Positions 17,193-26,989 are shown, counted from the first letter of the stretch. The stretch is 64,000 nt of DNA from Hymenobacter sp. DG01 (GCF_006352025.1 NZ_CP040936.1:496001-560000); one strand, 5' to 3'. The notes: generated by a model not told the origin, from the sequence alone. Numbers and translations: made by a program.

Positions 17193-17361
17193 GGTAGCCC
17201 CGGAGGGGCAGCCGAGTAATAGAGAAACAGGCAGGTAGTAAGGATTAAAGCCCGAGCGGGGCGACGCCCAATCGTTCAACGATTGGGCGTCGCCCCGCTC
17301 GGGCTTTGGTTTCTTGAGGGGGTAGGGTTTGCTACCGATACGTCGCCCCACCGGGGCTACC
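17193..17361. repeat. Large composite palindromic element (REP/BIME-like)
   Basis: The core is a perfect inverted repeat with 30-bp arms (17247-17276 and 17278-17307) around a single base at 17277. Outside it lies a second pair of 20-base arms (17193-17212 and 17342-17361) with three mismatches. Both pairs share exactly the same centre, and the spacers between them are both 34 bases and not complementary. The element sits in the convergent gap between cca and the PspC gene. I see no ORF in it. The core can serve as a bidirectional terminator, but its length exceeds that need and fits a mobile REP-type palindrome. Confidence 0.75.
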
Positions 17362-17686
17362 TAACTATAAGCGGCCAAGATGACCAACTCACCGTTTTCC
17401 TATCTCCCCACAAAAAAATGAAGGAAGCCCCGGCCTTCCTGTTGCAGCAGGGGGTAGGCCGTAGCTTCCTTCGGGTCTCACCTTTTCACTCACTCAGATT
17501 GACCCTTTATGCGCGTCGTGCTGACAAGGCAATAGATGCAGGTTCGAGGAGGATAGTTGCCTGAGGCGGCTCAGGCGCGATAAATATTGTGCTACTGTGA
17601 TGTAAAACGGATGCAGAGAAGGAGGGTTACAGCAAGCCTGAGGTAAGGCCCTGATTAGCAAGCCAAGACTGTAAGTAAACCACCTA
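17362..17686. other. Intergenic remainder between cca and the PspC gene
   Basis: About 325 bases with no gene I can support. It contains a short GC-rich inverted stretch near 17422-17475 but no clear RNA. Confidence 0.4.
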
Positions 17687-17718
17687 GGCCGGGAAGTGAG
17701 GTAGCTTACCTCCCGGCC
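17687..17718 (-). terminator. Possible terminator of the PspC-domain gene
   Basis: Inverted repeat with GGCCGGGA/TCCCGGCC outer arms and a paired interior (17687-17703, 17707-17718), 8 bases beyond the stop on the minus strand. There is only a weak T tract after it. Confidence 0.5.
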
Positions 17719-17726
17719 CCTGCCGG

Positions 17727-20363
17727 CTAGTCGATGGCGCGGATGCTGGCGGCACCTACCGCGTCGCGGCGTACGGTGCCGGGCTTGCCGCTATACTCAA
17801 TCAGGCTGGCACCTACGGCGTTGGCTTCGAGCTCATCGGTAACATGCAAGCGTACTTTGCAGCCGGCCACCGCGTCAATATCGGCGCGGCGGGCCGTGAA
17901 GTTGGCAGCGGCTACTTCGCAGCCGCCGGTGCCTTCCAGCTTCAGGCGGTCGGCGCTGCCCTGCAGAGCAGCCTGGCAGCCGCCGGCTAGCTCCAGCCGC
18001 AACGCCTGCAGGTTGCCCTGGAAGCGGAGCTGGGTACCCCCGGCCTGCTGTACGCGCAAGTCGCCGGAGTTGAAGCCGTTGATCTGGGCCCGGGTGCCGC
18101 CTACCAGCTCCAGCTCATTCAGCTCGGGAGTTTCAATGATGAGCAGCACGTCGTCGGAAGAGCCACGGCGGGAGTCGAACAGGTCACGGTTACGGGGCTG
18201 AATGGTCAGCTGCTCCCCTTCGCGCTCAATCTTGATGTCGCGCAGGGCGCGGCCGTTGCCGGCGGCCCGCACGCTGTAGCTGCCACCCTGGCGCAGTACT
18301 ACCCGGTAGGGGCCTACAATGCTCACGTGATTGAAGTCGGTTTCATCGAAGCGCTGACGCTCTGAGCCGTAGCTGCTCTCGTCTGTGCTGAAGGGCTCTA
18401 CCTCGCTAAAGTTCAGGCTGATGCTGTCGGTGTCATCCGAGTCGTTGCGACCCTCGTTGTAGTCGTTGCCCTCGTCGCTTTCATCGTTGGGGCCGCCGCG
18501 CAGGTCGTTTTCCTTGCAGTTCACGCACTCCACCAGGCTGCCTTTCATGCGGAACAGGAACTTCTCGGGGTGGTAGGGGGCCCGCTCATTCACGAAGTCC
18601 TCCGAGTTCAGCCAGTCGGCAAAGGCCTCGCTCATGCGGAAGGTACGGCCTTGGGGCATGAGCAGACGCAGGCGCATTTCCTGGTCGCGGTAGCGGGCTT
18701 TGGGCTGGTAAGTGAAGTGGTCGTCCACGCTCAGGGTCGAGTCGTTGAGCACCCGCAGCGTGTGCAGGGTGGACGTGGCAGCCGTGCGGCGGGCCAGCGA
18801 ATCGGTAGAGCCTTTGGCCGAGATAATGCGCTCCAGGCGGGGCACCTGTCCGCTGTCGATACCTACAATATCCAGATCCACCCACTGGTCGTTGTCGAGC
18901 TGGCGGCGCTCCAGCACGAGGCTGGGCTTGGTCAGGCCCGGTAGCGGGGTAGTTTGCGTTACTTCTTCTTCGCGCTGAAACTCGCGGGCCAGGCGGGTGC
19001 CGGCCACCGAGCTGCCTACCACACCCAGCAGCCACAGCCCCAGCAGGCTCAGCGTAGCCGTACGGTTCAGGATGGTGCGGCGCAGCAGCAGGCCCAGGCC
19101 CGAAAGCAGCAGGGCAAGCGCCGGAATGGCCGTGAGCAGGTAGAAGCTCAGCACCGCCAGTGGCGAAATATCATTGAAGAGCACAAAGGGCTGCAGGGGG
19201 CCGAAGTCGAGGTTGTCGGAGGCCGAAATCACGCCCAGGCCTACCCCCAGCATAATCGTAATGGCGAGCAGCAGCGAGAAGCCCGTGAGTACCAGTACGC
19301 CCCCGGCTACTACCCGGATGGCTGAGCCCAGAAAGTTGATAAGCGGCCGGATGTTCTGAAAGAAGTTTTCCAGAAACGTGCCTACCGGGCGGTTGTTAGC
19401 CGGGGCATATTCGGAGCCGGCGGCGTAAGGGTTGTTGCGCAGATTTTCATCCAGGGCGGAAAGCGTAACGGCGTCGCCGCGCATGCGGAGCTTGTCGGAG
19501 GCGGTTTTCGCCTCCGGCAAGAGAATCCACAGAATAATATAGAGCGGGAAGGCAAAGCCCCCGGCAAACAGCCCCACGATGAACAGAATCCGGATCAGGA
19601 CCACATCTACCCGGAAGTAGGCGGCCAAGCCCGAGGATACACCCCCGATTTTACCGGTGTCGGTGTCGCGGTAGAGCTTCTTGAACACCGGGTCGTCCTC
19701 GGTAGGAGTGCCGTCGTAGCGCGTAGGGAGCACGGCCCACAGGATGGCGTAGGTAAGCAGGGATACCACGGGCAGCTTTTCGCTGAAGTTGTCCAGCGGG
19801 GTGTCGTCCAGCAGGATGGGTAGTACAATCAGCAGAACCAGGAAGCCCAGCCGCACCCAGAGCGGGTTAACGGCGAAGTAGTGACCCAATCCGGCGGCTA
19901 CCCCCGCAATTTTGCGGTTGGCCATGTCGCGGTAGAGGCGCTTGGAGCCATCCTCAGCGGCATTGGGGGTAGCGGCGGAAGCCGTGCTGCCGCTGCCGGC
20001 AGAGTAACCACTGCCCGTGCGCGCCCCGGTGTAGGTGCCCTGAGCCGAGCCCGTGGCCACCGCTTCGGCCAGAATCTCTTCGTCGTCCTCGGCCTCATCG
20101 GCCGTCTGGAAGTCGCGCACCCGGCCCATTTTGGCCGTCATGGCTTCCACGTCTTCCAGCGTAATGACTTGCTTGAGGCCCGAGAGACGAGCGGCGAACA
20201 GCTCGGCAATACGGCTTTCGATATCGGCGACGATTTCTTCGTGGCCGCGGTAGCCGCTGAAGTGGGCCTTCACTTCCGCCAGGTAGCGGCCGAGCACGTC
20301 GTAGCCATCTTCCTCAATGTGGAAGATCATGCCCTGAAGGTTGATGCTGATGTTCTTTTTCAT
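17727..20363 (-). CDS. Membrane protein with two PspC domains and a C-terminal GIN (DUF2807-like) domain
   Basis: 878 residues from the ATG at 20363 (MKKNISINLQG); seven more codons are open upstream. Order: a cytoplasmic N-terminal helical unit (about 1-90); two PspC domains with their hydrophobic segments (about 141-205 and 228-283); several more transmembrane segments (about 335-450); a long extracytoplasmic region with an Asp/Asn-rich acidic patch (NDESDEGNDYNE); and a C-terminal head-GIN-type beta-helix with repeated V-G/A-G-x-x-x-L and A-G-G-x-x-x-L-x-F motifs. PspC proteins sense or counter membrane stress in proteobacteria; the role of this fusion is not established. It is preceded by a PadR regulator 49 bases upstream on the same strand, almost certainly one operon. 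Confidence 0.8.
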   Translation of the reverse strand: MKKNISINLQGMIFHIEEDGYDVLGRYLAEVKAHFSGYRGHEEIVADIESRIAELFAARLSGLKQVITLEDVEAMTAKMGRVRDFQTADEAEDDEEILAEAVATGSAQGTYTGARTGSGYSAGSGSTASAATPNAAEDGSKRLYRDMANRKIAGVAAGLGHYFAVNPLWVRLGFLVLLIVLPILLDDTPLDNFSEKLPVVSLLTYAILWAVLPTRYDGTPTEDDPVFKKLYRDTDTGKIGGVSSGLAAYFRVDVVLIRILFIVGLFAGGFAFPLYIILWILLPEAKTASDKLRMRGDAVTLSALDENLRNNPYAAGSEYAPANNRPVGTFLENFFQNIRPLINFLGSAIRVVAGGVLVLTGFSLLLAITIMLGVGLGVISASDNLDFGPLQPFVLFNDISPLAVLSFYLLTAIPALALLLSGLGLLLRRTILNRTATLSLLGLWLLGVVGSSVAGTRLAREFQREEEVTQTTPLPGLTKPSLVLERRQLDNDQWVDLDIVGIDSGQVPRLERIISAKGSTDSLARRTAATSTLHTLRVLNDSTLSVDDHFTYQPKARYRDQEMRLRLLMPQGRTFRMSEAFADWLNSEDFVNERAPYHPEKFLFRMKGSLVECVNCKENDLRGGPNDESDEGNDYNEGRNDSDDTDSISLNFSEVEPFSTDESSYGSERQRFDETDFNHVSIVGPYRVVLRQGGSYSVRAAGNGRALRDIKIEREGEQLTIQPRNRDLFDSRRGSSDDVLLIIETPELNELELVGGTRAQINGFNSGDLRVQQAGGTQLRFQGNLQALRLELAGGCQAALQGSADRLKLEGTGGCEVAAANFTARRADIDAVAGCKVRLHVTDELEANAVGASLIEYSGKPGTVRRDAVGAASIRAID

Positions 20364-20412
20364 CTCAGTGCTGCAACAATTCAAGAATAACTGGAAAGGT
20401 GAGGGGCGGCTC

Positions 20413-20778
20413 TTAGAGCAGCGGTTCCGCAGGGAGGCTGCCAGCGGCGTGAGGCTTCTGGCGGATAATGCGGATGGAATCCTGGACTTCTTCCCAGGTC
20501 AGGCGCAGCTGGTGCAGAAACTCCAGGCCGGCGGCGGTGAGGGTGTAGTACTTGCGGGGAGGGCCACTGGTCGATTCTTTCCAGGTGTAGTCCAGCAGGC
20601 CCGCGTTCTTGAGGCGCGTCAGCAGCGGGTAGAGCGTCCCTTCCACCACAATCATGCGGGCTGAGGTGAGCTCTTCGAGCATATCCGAGGCATAAACCTC
20701 TCCGCGGGCAATGATTTCCAGAATGCAGAACTCCAGGATGCCCTTCCGCATCTGCACTTGGGTGTTCTCGACTTTCAT
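20413..20778 (-). CDS. PadR-family transcriptional regulator
   Basis: 121 residues. It has the classic PadR winged helix: the start RKGILEFCILEIIARGEVYASDMLEEL, then VVEGTLYPLLTRLKNAGLLDY, and a wing with GPPRKYYTLTAAGLEFL. The final helix is short, as in PadR-s2 proteins paired with membrane partners. It is first in an operon with the PspC-domain protein. Its promoter (20810-20840) contains repeated GGTAC half-sites, so it may repress its own transcription. In Bacteroidota and Firmicutes, PadR/PspC pairs are common near envelope-stress genes; the inducing signal is unknown. Confidence 0.88.
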   Translation of the reverse strand: MKVENTQVQMRKGILEFCILEIIARGEVYASDMLEELTSARMIVVEGTLYPLLTRLKNAGLLDYTWKESTSGPPRKYYTLTAAGLEFLHQLRLTWEEVQDSIRIIRQKPHAAGSLPAEPLL

Positions 20779-20809
20779 GGGCTGAGGCAGATATCGGTGA
20801 AGAATGAGT

Positions 20810-20840
20810 CAAAGATAACTAAAGGTACTATGTAACACAA
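20810..20840 (-). promoter_or_regulatory. padR-pspC promoter with likely PadR operator
   Basis: On the minus strand, TTG (20838-20840), 20 bases, then TATCTTTG (20810-20817), a near-ideal Bacteroidota promoter 31 bases before the padR ATG. The spacer and its upstream flank contain two direct copies of GGTACTA (20824-20830 and 20841-20847 on the plus strand), 17 bases apart, around TGTAACA. Their overlap with the -33 region fits repression by PadR. Confidence 0.7.
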
Positions 20841-21163
20841 GGTACTAGTGAAAATAATTTTTGGTTGCGTTTCCGGGCGAATATTTCAGCGTGAGCCTGC
20901 GGTACAGCGGCCCAAGCTGCCGTGGCTTGCAAGGAAGAAGAGGGGTAGGGGTGGACAGCCTGGAGCAGCTTTGGGACGGTAGGCGGGGGTAGGGCCAGCT
21001 TTTGAGAGGGAGCAGAAAAGCGCAAGCCAAGAAAGCAGCGGCGCTTTTTAGCGGCTGAAAGTCAGGGTTAACCGAGAAGTCCAAATAGGCGCGCACTATT
21101 AATGAGTATCTTGCGTTGCAGCCGCGTCAACTTTTCATCTGTTCCTATCTGGTTTACTTTTCT

Positions 21164-22261
21164 ATGCCGCACTTTTTCCGCTGTACTACCTTATTAGCGG
21201 CCTTTGGCCTGAGCATAGGGGCCCTGGCCCCGGCGCTGGCACAGACCAAGACGCCCAAATACAGCAATGAATTTCTGAACATAGGGGTGGGCGGCCGAGC
21301 CCTGGGCATGGGCAAAGTGCAAGTGAGCCTGGCCGATGATGCCACGGCCGGCTACTGGAATCCGGCCGGTCTGGTCAGTCAGAAAACCAAGTACGATGCC
21401 GTGCTCATGCACTCCGAGCTGTTCTCAGGCATCGTTAAAAACGACTACGCCGCCTTCTCCATGCCCCTCGACGATAAGAGCGCCATTGGGGCCAGCTTTA
21501 TCCGGCTGGGGGTTGATGACATTGCCGATACCCGGGCCCTGGTGAACGAGTACGGCTACATTAACTACGACAATATTCGTTACTTCTCCGTGGCCGATTA
21601 CGCCGTGCTGCTGTCTTACTCCCGCAAAATTGGGTCGGTAGAGGGGCTGCAGGTGGGCGCCAATGCCAAGGTGGTGTACCGCAACATCGGCGACTTCGCC
21701 AATGCCCTCGGGTTTGGCATTGATGCCGGCGCCCAGTACCAGCGCAACAACTGGCGTCTGGCCCTGATGGCCCGCGACATTACCACCACCTACAACGCTT
21801 GGTCCATCAACTCCAAGCAGTACGAGGGCTACGCCGTAGATACGGACTCTATTCCGAAGAACAGCACCGAAATCACGCTGCCCACCTTCGTGTTCGGACT
21901 CGGGCGCACCCTGAAGCTGCCCGGCGAGTTTACTGCCACTGCCGCCGTGGATCTGGAACTGACCACCGACGGGCAGCGCAACACGCTGGTATCGTCGAAG
22001 GCCGTCAGCATTGACCCGCGCGTGGGTCTGGAAGTAGGGTACAAGCAGTTGGTGTACCTGCGCGGTGGCGTAGGCAACATTCAGCAGGTGCAGTCCTTCA
22101 CAGGGCAGGAAGAGTGGAAGGTGCAGCCCAGCCTGGGCGTAGGGTTGGCCCTGAGCGGCCTGCGCCTAGACATGGCCCTCTCGCGGCTGGCCGTGGAGAA
22201 GCTGGGGCAACAGTCGCAGCCTACCTCCATCATCGTGTCGCTGGGCTACGGCTTCAAGTAG
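21164..22261 (+). CDS. PorV/PorQ-type outer-membrane protein of type IX secretion
   Basis: 365 residues from the ATG at 21164, chosen because it opens a good signal peptide (cleavage near ALAQT). After the signal comes the family start KYSNEFLNIGVGGRALGMGK, then a D-D-A-T-A-G-Y-W-N-P-A-G-L motif typical of the PorV/PorQ family of FadL-like beta-barrels. The rest alternates strands and ends with a C-terminal aromatic/basic barrel strand (SLGYGFK). PorV shuttles T9SS cargo to the attachment complex with PorU. The porU-like gene directly downstream (73 bases) supports that role over PorQ. An 8-bp GC-rich hairpin in the gap (22261-22284) may modulate readthrough. Confidence 0.8.
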   Translation: MPHFFRCTTLLAAFGLSIGALAPALAQTKTPKYSNEFLNIGVGGRALGMGKVQVSLADDATAGYWNPAGLVSQKTKYDAVLMHSELFSGIVKNDYAAFSMPLDDKSAIGASFIRLGVDDIADTRALVNEYGYINYDNIRYFSVADYAVLLSYSRKIGSVEGLQVGANAKVVYRNIGDFANALGFGIDAGAQYQRNNWRLALMARDITTTYNAWSINSKQYEGYAVDTDSIPKNSTEITLPTFVFGLGRTLKLPGEFTATAAVDLELTTDGQRNTLVSSKAVSIDPRVGLEVGYKQLVYLRGGVGNIQQVQSFTGQEEWKVQPSLGVGLALSGLRLDMALSRLAVEKLGQQSQPTSIIVSLGYGFK

Positions 22262-22334
22262 GCCGGCGTCCCGCGCCGCCGGCCTACCCTGGCGGCGTTA
22301 GTCAACTACCCGGAAATTATTAAGTAGATTTTGT

Positions 22335-25300
22335 ATGAAACAGGCTTACCAGAAACAGGGGTGGCTGTTGTTACTGCTCCTGCTGGTGCTCCGAATTCCG
22401 GCCGTGCTGGCTCAATCCGGGCCGTACGGCAACGAATGGATTGTGCCCGGCCAGCAGTATTATAAAGTGAAAGTGGCCCGCGACGGTCTTTACCGCCTCG
22501 ATTACCAGTACCTGCAGCAGGCCGGCATCAGTGGTGTGAGCCCCCAGCAGCTGCAGCTCTGGCGGCGGGGTAAGCAGGTAGCCATTCACGTAGGCGGCAA
22601 CCAGTCGGCGCTTGACGCCAGCACATTTATCGAGTTTTTCGGGCAGAGGAATGACGGCACTCTGGACCGGGGCATGTTCGTGAATGCCGACGATAACCCC
22701 CAGCCTTCCTACAGCCTCTTTACCGATACCGCCGCGTATTTTCTCACCTGGTCAACGGCCACGCAGGGCCGGCGCATGACGCAGACGAACCTGGCCGCAA
22801 CCGGAGCTCCGCACACCCGGCGGCTGCGTCAGCCTTTGCGCGTCTATACCGATTCCTACAACGTCATCAACGACGAAACCAACTCCTACCAGCCCTGGTC
22901 AGAGCGGGGGGAACATTTCCTGAGCGGTGATTTCGGCAGCAATACCTTTACAATAACCCTTGACTCGGTGTGGGCTTTTGCCAGCAACGGTCCGGCTCCC
23001 CGGGTAGTGGTGCAGGTAGTGGGTAAAACGGTTGGAGCCCACCGGTCGCAGATAAGTGTGGTGGGCGCGGGCGGCACGGTCCGCACATTGGGCACGCTCG
23101 AATACTCCAACTTCGACTACGCCCGCGGAACCTACACCCTGCTACCCTCCGACAGGTCGGCTGACGGACGCGTGAGTTTGCAGGTAACGCAGTTGCTGGG
23201 CACCAGCAGCAACACCCGGGTTGGTGACCGGGCCCGGGTAGCCTTCGCCCAACTTACCTACGGGCAATCAGTCCGCTGGCCCCAGCGCCAAAGTCAGCTG
23301 TTTTTCAGCAACGACTCCACCCTAAGCGGCCCCGCCTATTACCTCCTCGACTCCATTCCGGCTACGGTGCGGGGCTACGATATTACCAACCCTTATGCCG
23401 TGCAGCGCGTGGAAGGCCAGACGGCCGGTGCCAGCCAACGCGGCTTTGTGTTTGCGGATGCTACCGCTCGTACCCGGCGGCTGCTGTTGGCCGATGCCAG
23501 CCGCGCCCTGGTGCCGGTGCCTGCCAAGCGAGTGTATTTCCGGTCTATTTCGCCGGCCGCGCACAATTTCATCATCGTAACCAGTCGGGTGCTTATGCAT
23601 GCGGCTGGTAGCACTGCTAATCCAGTACGGGCCTATGCCAACTACCGGGCTAGTACCGGCTGGGATACATTGGTGGTAACCTCCGAGCAGCTCTACGACC
23701 AGTTTCATTACGGGGAGCAATCGGCGTTGGCCGTGCGACAATTTGCCCAGTGGATGCTGGCAAATAGTTCCCGGCCCAAGTCGTTGCTGCTGCTGGGCAA
23801 GGGAATTGGGGTAAGCGAGTTCTGTGGCGTTTCCTTCCGCAAAGACCCTGAGAATTACCGGGACTGTTTGGGCAACACGGGCAGCTCGGCAGTAGTGCGC
23901 AATCTGGTGCCAGCCAGCACGCGCGGCATCTCCGACATCTTTTTCACCGCCGATTGGCAGAACGGCCAGTACTGGCCGCGCATGAGTACCGGGCGGGTAC
24001 CAGCCCAGACGCCTCAGCAGGTGCTGAATTATTTAAACAAGCTGAAGGAGCACGAGGCGCTGGGATACGAGCCCTGGCGGCGCAACGTGCTGCACATGGT
24101 GGGCAGCCAGAGCCCGCTTGATGCTACTATATTCGGAGGATACCTCGATAAGTACACCTCCTACGTACAGCGGCCTCCATTCGCCGGTACTGTGGTAAAG
24201 ACCTATCGCCGTGCCGACTACCCAAACAACATTCCGGGCACTACTCCGCTGAACCTGGCTCAGGATTTTAACGCCGGTCTGTCGTTTATTTCCTACTTCG
24301 GTCATGGCGGCCCCAACGTGTTGGCCTGGCCTATTGCGGATATCAGAAACCCTGCCTTTGGGTTTGCCAACCAAGGCAAATATCCGGTGTGGTACATAAG
24401 CGGCTGCTCGGCCGGTAATGCCTTTACTTCTTACGGCTCTTTTGGAGAAAACTATGTGCTGGCCGAAGCCAAGGGCGTAATTGGCTTCCTGAGCGAATCG
24501 GATCTTGGCTTTCCGGAACCGTTGGATGAGCTGCACACCGAGATTGTAAAGTTGCTTTTCTCTGATCCGGTGTGGTACGGCAAGCCCGTGGCAGAAGTGC
24601 AGCAGGAGGCGAACCGTCGGTTGCAGAGTAATACCGCGCCTTCCAGCATCAGCTCCCTGATGAACACCATCTGGCAGGGCGACCCGGCCCTGCGCCTGTT
24701 CTCGCCCCTTAAGCCCGACTTCCAGACGGCCAGCAGCCAGGTGCAGTTTTCGCCCGCCGTAATTCCCATCACGGCGCCCAGCTTCAACCTTAAAGTGACC
24801 GTCAACAACCCCGGCCGCAGCTTGGCCGGCAGCCCCCTGGATATTCGGGTGACGCGCAGCTACAACAACGGCCGGCCCAACGAGGTACTCCTGTTCGAGA
24901 ACCTGCGGCAGGCTCGCCACGATACTACCTACACCCTGACTATCACGAACCCCGGCACGGGCAGCATTGCGGGCCTCAACACCTTCCTGGTAGAGGTGGA
25001 CCCGGCTAACAAGATTGACGAGCTAGATGAAACGAACAACCAGGCTACCGTTACCTATACCTTCCTGACCGGGGGCGTCACGGCCCTGAGTCCGCCGGAG
25101 TTCGGCATTGTAGGCAGCACGGCCGTGCGCCTGGTAGGCCAGGACAATGCCCTTGCCCTCACGAGCCGGGAGTATGATATGGAGCTGGATACGGTGCAGA
25201 CCTTTAACAGCGCCCAGCTTAAGAAAACCACCGTGGCCGCAGTAATGGTCCCCGAATGGAACCTGACCCTGCCAACCTTTGCCGGGCGCGACAGTGTGGT

Positions 25301-26885
25301 ATGGTACTGGCGCCTGCGTCTGCGTGCTCCCCAAGGCGACGAAAGCCCCGAGTGGGCCGTTAGCTCGTTCCGGGTTATCAGCGGCCGGAACGGGGGCTGG
25401 TCGCAGAGCCACCCCGGCCAGTTCCGCCGCGACGAGCGCACCGGCATTGAAGTAGCCGTGCCCGGCGGGCAATGGAGCTTCGCGGCCGGTACCCAGGAAG
25501 CAACCGTTACCTCTACCCGCATTGGTCCGGCCCAGGAGTGGCAGTCTTTGCACCACACCATCCGGACCAGCCCCACCGGCAACTACACGCTGCGTCTGCT
25601 GGGTATTGACTCCCTGGGCACCGTGAAAGAGCTGATGGCTAATGTGGGCAGCCGCCTGCAGTCGTTGGCGGGCATATCGGCCAAAGAGTACCCCTATCTG
25701 CAGCTGCAGGCCGTACTGCGCGAAACTGGCTCGGGCCCAGCGCCCCAGCTGGAGCAGTGGTTGGTAACCTACCAGGGCGTACCCGAAGGGGTAGTGCGCC
25801 GCGACGTGGTGCTGGCCTCCAACCCCACATCCTACGATGCGGCTACCCTGGCCCGCCAGGCCCGCACCGGTACGCTCACCATTCCGGTTACCTTCCAGAA
25901 CGTGGCCGATTTCGATTTCACCGACCCGCTGGTGGCTCACATTCTGGTGCGCGACAACGCCAACCGAGTGGTGCAGAAAAACGTGGTATTCCGGGGTAGT
26001 CCGCTGCTGGCTCATTCCCAGCGCACCTACGAGGTAAAGCTGAACATTGTGGGCCTGAACGGCACGCTCAGCGGTCAGATTACGATGAACCCGCGCCGCC
26101 AGCCGGAGCAGTTCTACTTCAATAATGAGTTGGCCCTTCCCTCCTTCGAGGTAGAAAACCGCGACACGGCTCCGGTACTCGACGTGGCCTTTGACGGTCG
26201 CCACTTGCTCAACGGCGACATCGTTTCGGCTCAGCCCATCGTCAGCATTCAGCTCCGCGACGCGGATCGGCTGCGACCCATGAAGGACCGCTCGGCCTTC
26301 ATCGTGACCCTGACCCAGCCCAACGCTACGTCTTCCATCCCGGTGGACTTGAACGCCGCCGGCATCACCTTCGTGGCCGACTCAGCTCAGGGCACGGCGC
26401 GCCTGGAGTACCAGCCGGGTAAGGCCAAGCCGCTGGCTGATGGGGTGTACACCCTGGAAGTACAGGGCCGCGACGGCTCCGGTAATCTGGCTGGCTCCGA
26501 GCCCTACCGTATTACCTTCGAGGTTATCAGCAATTCCTCTATCACCAACGTTTTTCCGTACCCCAACCCGGTTATCAGCAAAACGAAGTTTGTGTTCACG
26601 CTTACAGGTAGCACGGTGCCGCGCAACATGAAAATCCAGATTGTGAGCCTGACCGGGCGGGTAGTCAAGGAAATCATGATGGCGGACCTCGGGCCCCTGC
26701 GCATTGGCAACAACATCTCGGAGTATGCCTGGGATGGCACCGATGACTACGGCGACCGGCTGGCCAACGGTACCTACCTCTACCGGGTAGTACTGGACGA
26801 CCCGAGCAGCAAATTCGAGCACCGCGCCACCAGCGCCGACAAAGCCTTCAAGAAGGGCTGGGGCAAGCTGGTACTGCTGCGCTAG
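22335..26885 (+). CDS. T9SS sortase PorU-like C25 cysteine peptidase
   Basis: 1516 residues. Gingipain-family (C25) caspase-like peptidase expected to cleave sorting domains from T9SS cargo at the cell surface. The signal peptide ends near VLAQS. The catalytic dyad is visible as His657 in YFGHGGPN and Cys691 in ISGCSAGN. Downstream comes a CARDB-like adhesion module near residue 820-910 (ends ELDETNNQATVTY), several beta-sandwich modules, and a FlgD-like T9SS sorting tail (PYPNPVISKTKFVF, GTYLYRV). It is larger than classical PorU (about 1100-1300), so it may be the PorU2-type paralogue found in Cytophagales. Which it is cannot be decided without a tree. It is probably co-transcribed with the PorV-like gene. 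Confidence 0.82.
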   Translation: MKQAYQKQGWLLLLLLLVLRIPAVLAQSGPYGNEWIVPGQQYYKVKVARDGLYRLDYQYLQQAGISGVSPQQLQLWRRGKQVAIHVGGNQSALDASTFIEFFGQRNDGTLDRGMFVNADDNPQPSYSLFTDTAAYFLTWSTATQGRRMTQTNLAATGAPHTRRLRQPLRVYTDSYNVINDETNSYQPWSERGEHFLSGDFGSNTFTITLDSVWAFASNGPAPRVVVQVVGKTVGAHRSQISVVGAGGTVRTLGTLEYSNFDYARGTYTLLPSDRSADGRVSLQVTQLLGTSSNTRVGDRARVAFAQLTYGQSVRWPQRQSQLFFSNDSTLSGPAYYLLDSIPATVRGYDITNPYAVQRVEGQTAGASQRGFVFADATARTRRLLLADASRALVPVPAKRVYFRSISPAAHNFIIVTSRVLMHAAGSTANPVRAYANYRASTGWDTLVVTSEQLYDQFHYGEQSALAVRQFAQWMLANSSRPKSLLLLGKGIGVSEFCGVSFRKDPENYRDCLGNTGSSAVVRNLVPASTRGISDIFFTADWQNGQYWPRMSTGRVPAQTPQQVLNYLNKLKEHEALGYEPWRRNVLHMVGSQSPLDATIFGGYLDKYTSYVQRPPFAGTVVKTYRRADYPNNIPGTTPLNLAQDFNAGLSFISYFGHGGPNVLAWPIADIRNPAFGFANQGKYPVWYISGCSAGNAFTSYGSFGENYVLAEAKGVIGFLSESDLGFPEPLDELHTEIVKLLFSDPVWYGKPVAEVQQEANRRLQSNTAPSSISSLMNTIWQGDPALRLFSPLKPDFQTASSQVQFSPAVIPITAPSFNLKVTVNNPGRSLAGSPLDIRVTRSYNNGRPNEVLLFENLRQARHDTTYTLTITNPGTGSIAGLNTFLVEVDPANKIDELDETNNQATVTYTFLTGGVTALSPPEFGIVGSTAVRLVGQDNALALTSREYDMELDTVQTFNSAQLKKTTVAAVMVPEWNLTLPTFAGRDSVVWYWRLRLRAPQGDESPEWAVSSFRVISGRNGGWSQSHPGQFRRDERTGIEVAVPGGQWSFAAGTQEATVTSTRIGPAQEWQSLHHTIRTSPTGNYTLRLLGIDSLGTVKELMANVGSRLQSLAGISAKEYPYLQLQAVLRETGSGPAPQLEQWLVTYQGVPEGVVRRDVVLASNPTSYDAATLARQARTGTLTIPVTFQNVADFDFTDPLVAHILVRDNANRVVQKNVVFRGSPLLAHSQRTYEVKLNIVGLNGTLSGQITMNPRRQPEQFYFNNELALPSFEVENRDTAPVLDVAFDGRHLLNGDIVSAQPIVSIQLRDADRLRPMKDRSAFIVTLTQPNATSSIPVDLNAAGITFVADSAQGTARLEYQPGKAKPLADGVYTLEVQGRDGSGNLAGSEPYRITFEVISNSSITNVFPYPNPVISKTKFVFTLTGSTVPRNMKIQIVSLTGRVVKEIMMADLGPLRIGNNISEYAWDGTDDYGDRLANGTYLYRVVLDDPSSKFEHRATSADKAFKKGWGKLVLLR

Positions 26886-26954
26886 TGGTGAAATAGTGAG
26901 TTTTCTAGGCTAGAAAATCCAGTCGCTCGACTTCTCTTTTCGGTATTATATGCT

Positions 26955-26989
26955 AAAAGGCCCCGACAGAAAATCTGTCGGGGCCTTTT
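26955..26989. terminator. Bidirectional terminator between the porU-like gene and folA
   Basis: Perfect 16-bp arms (26955-26970, 26974-26989), A run on the left and T run on the right. It serves the convergent transcripts of the porU-like gene and folA. Confidence 0.9.
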
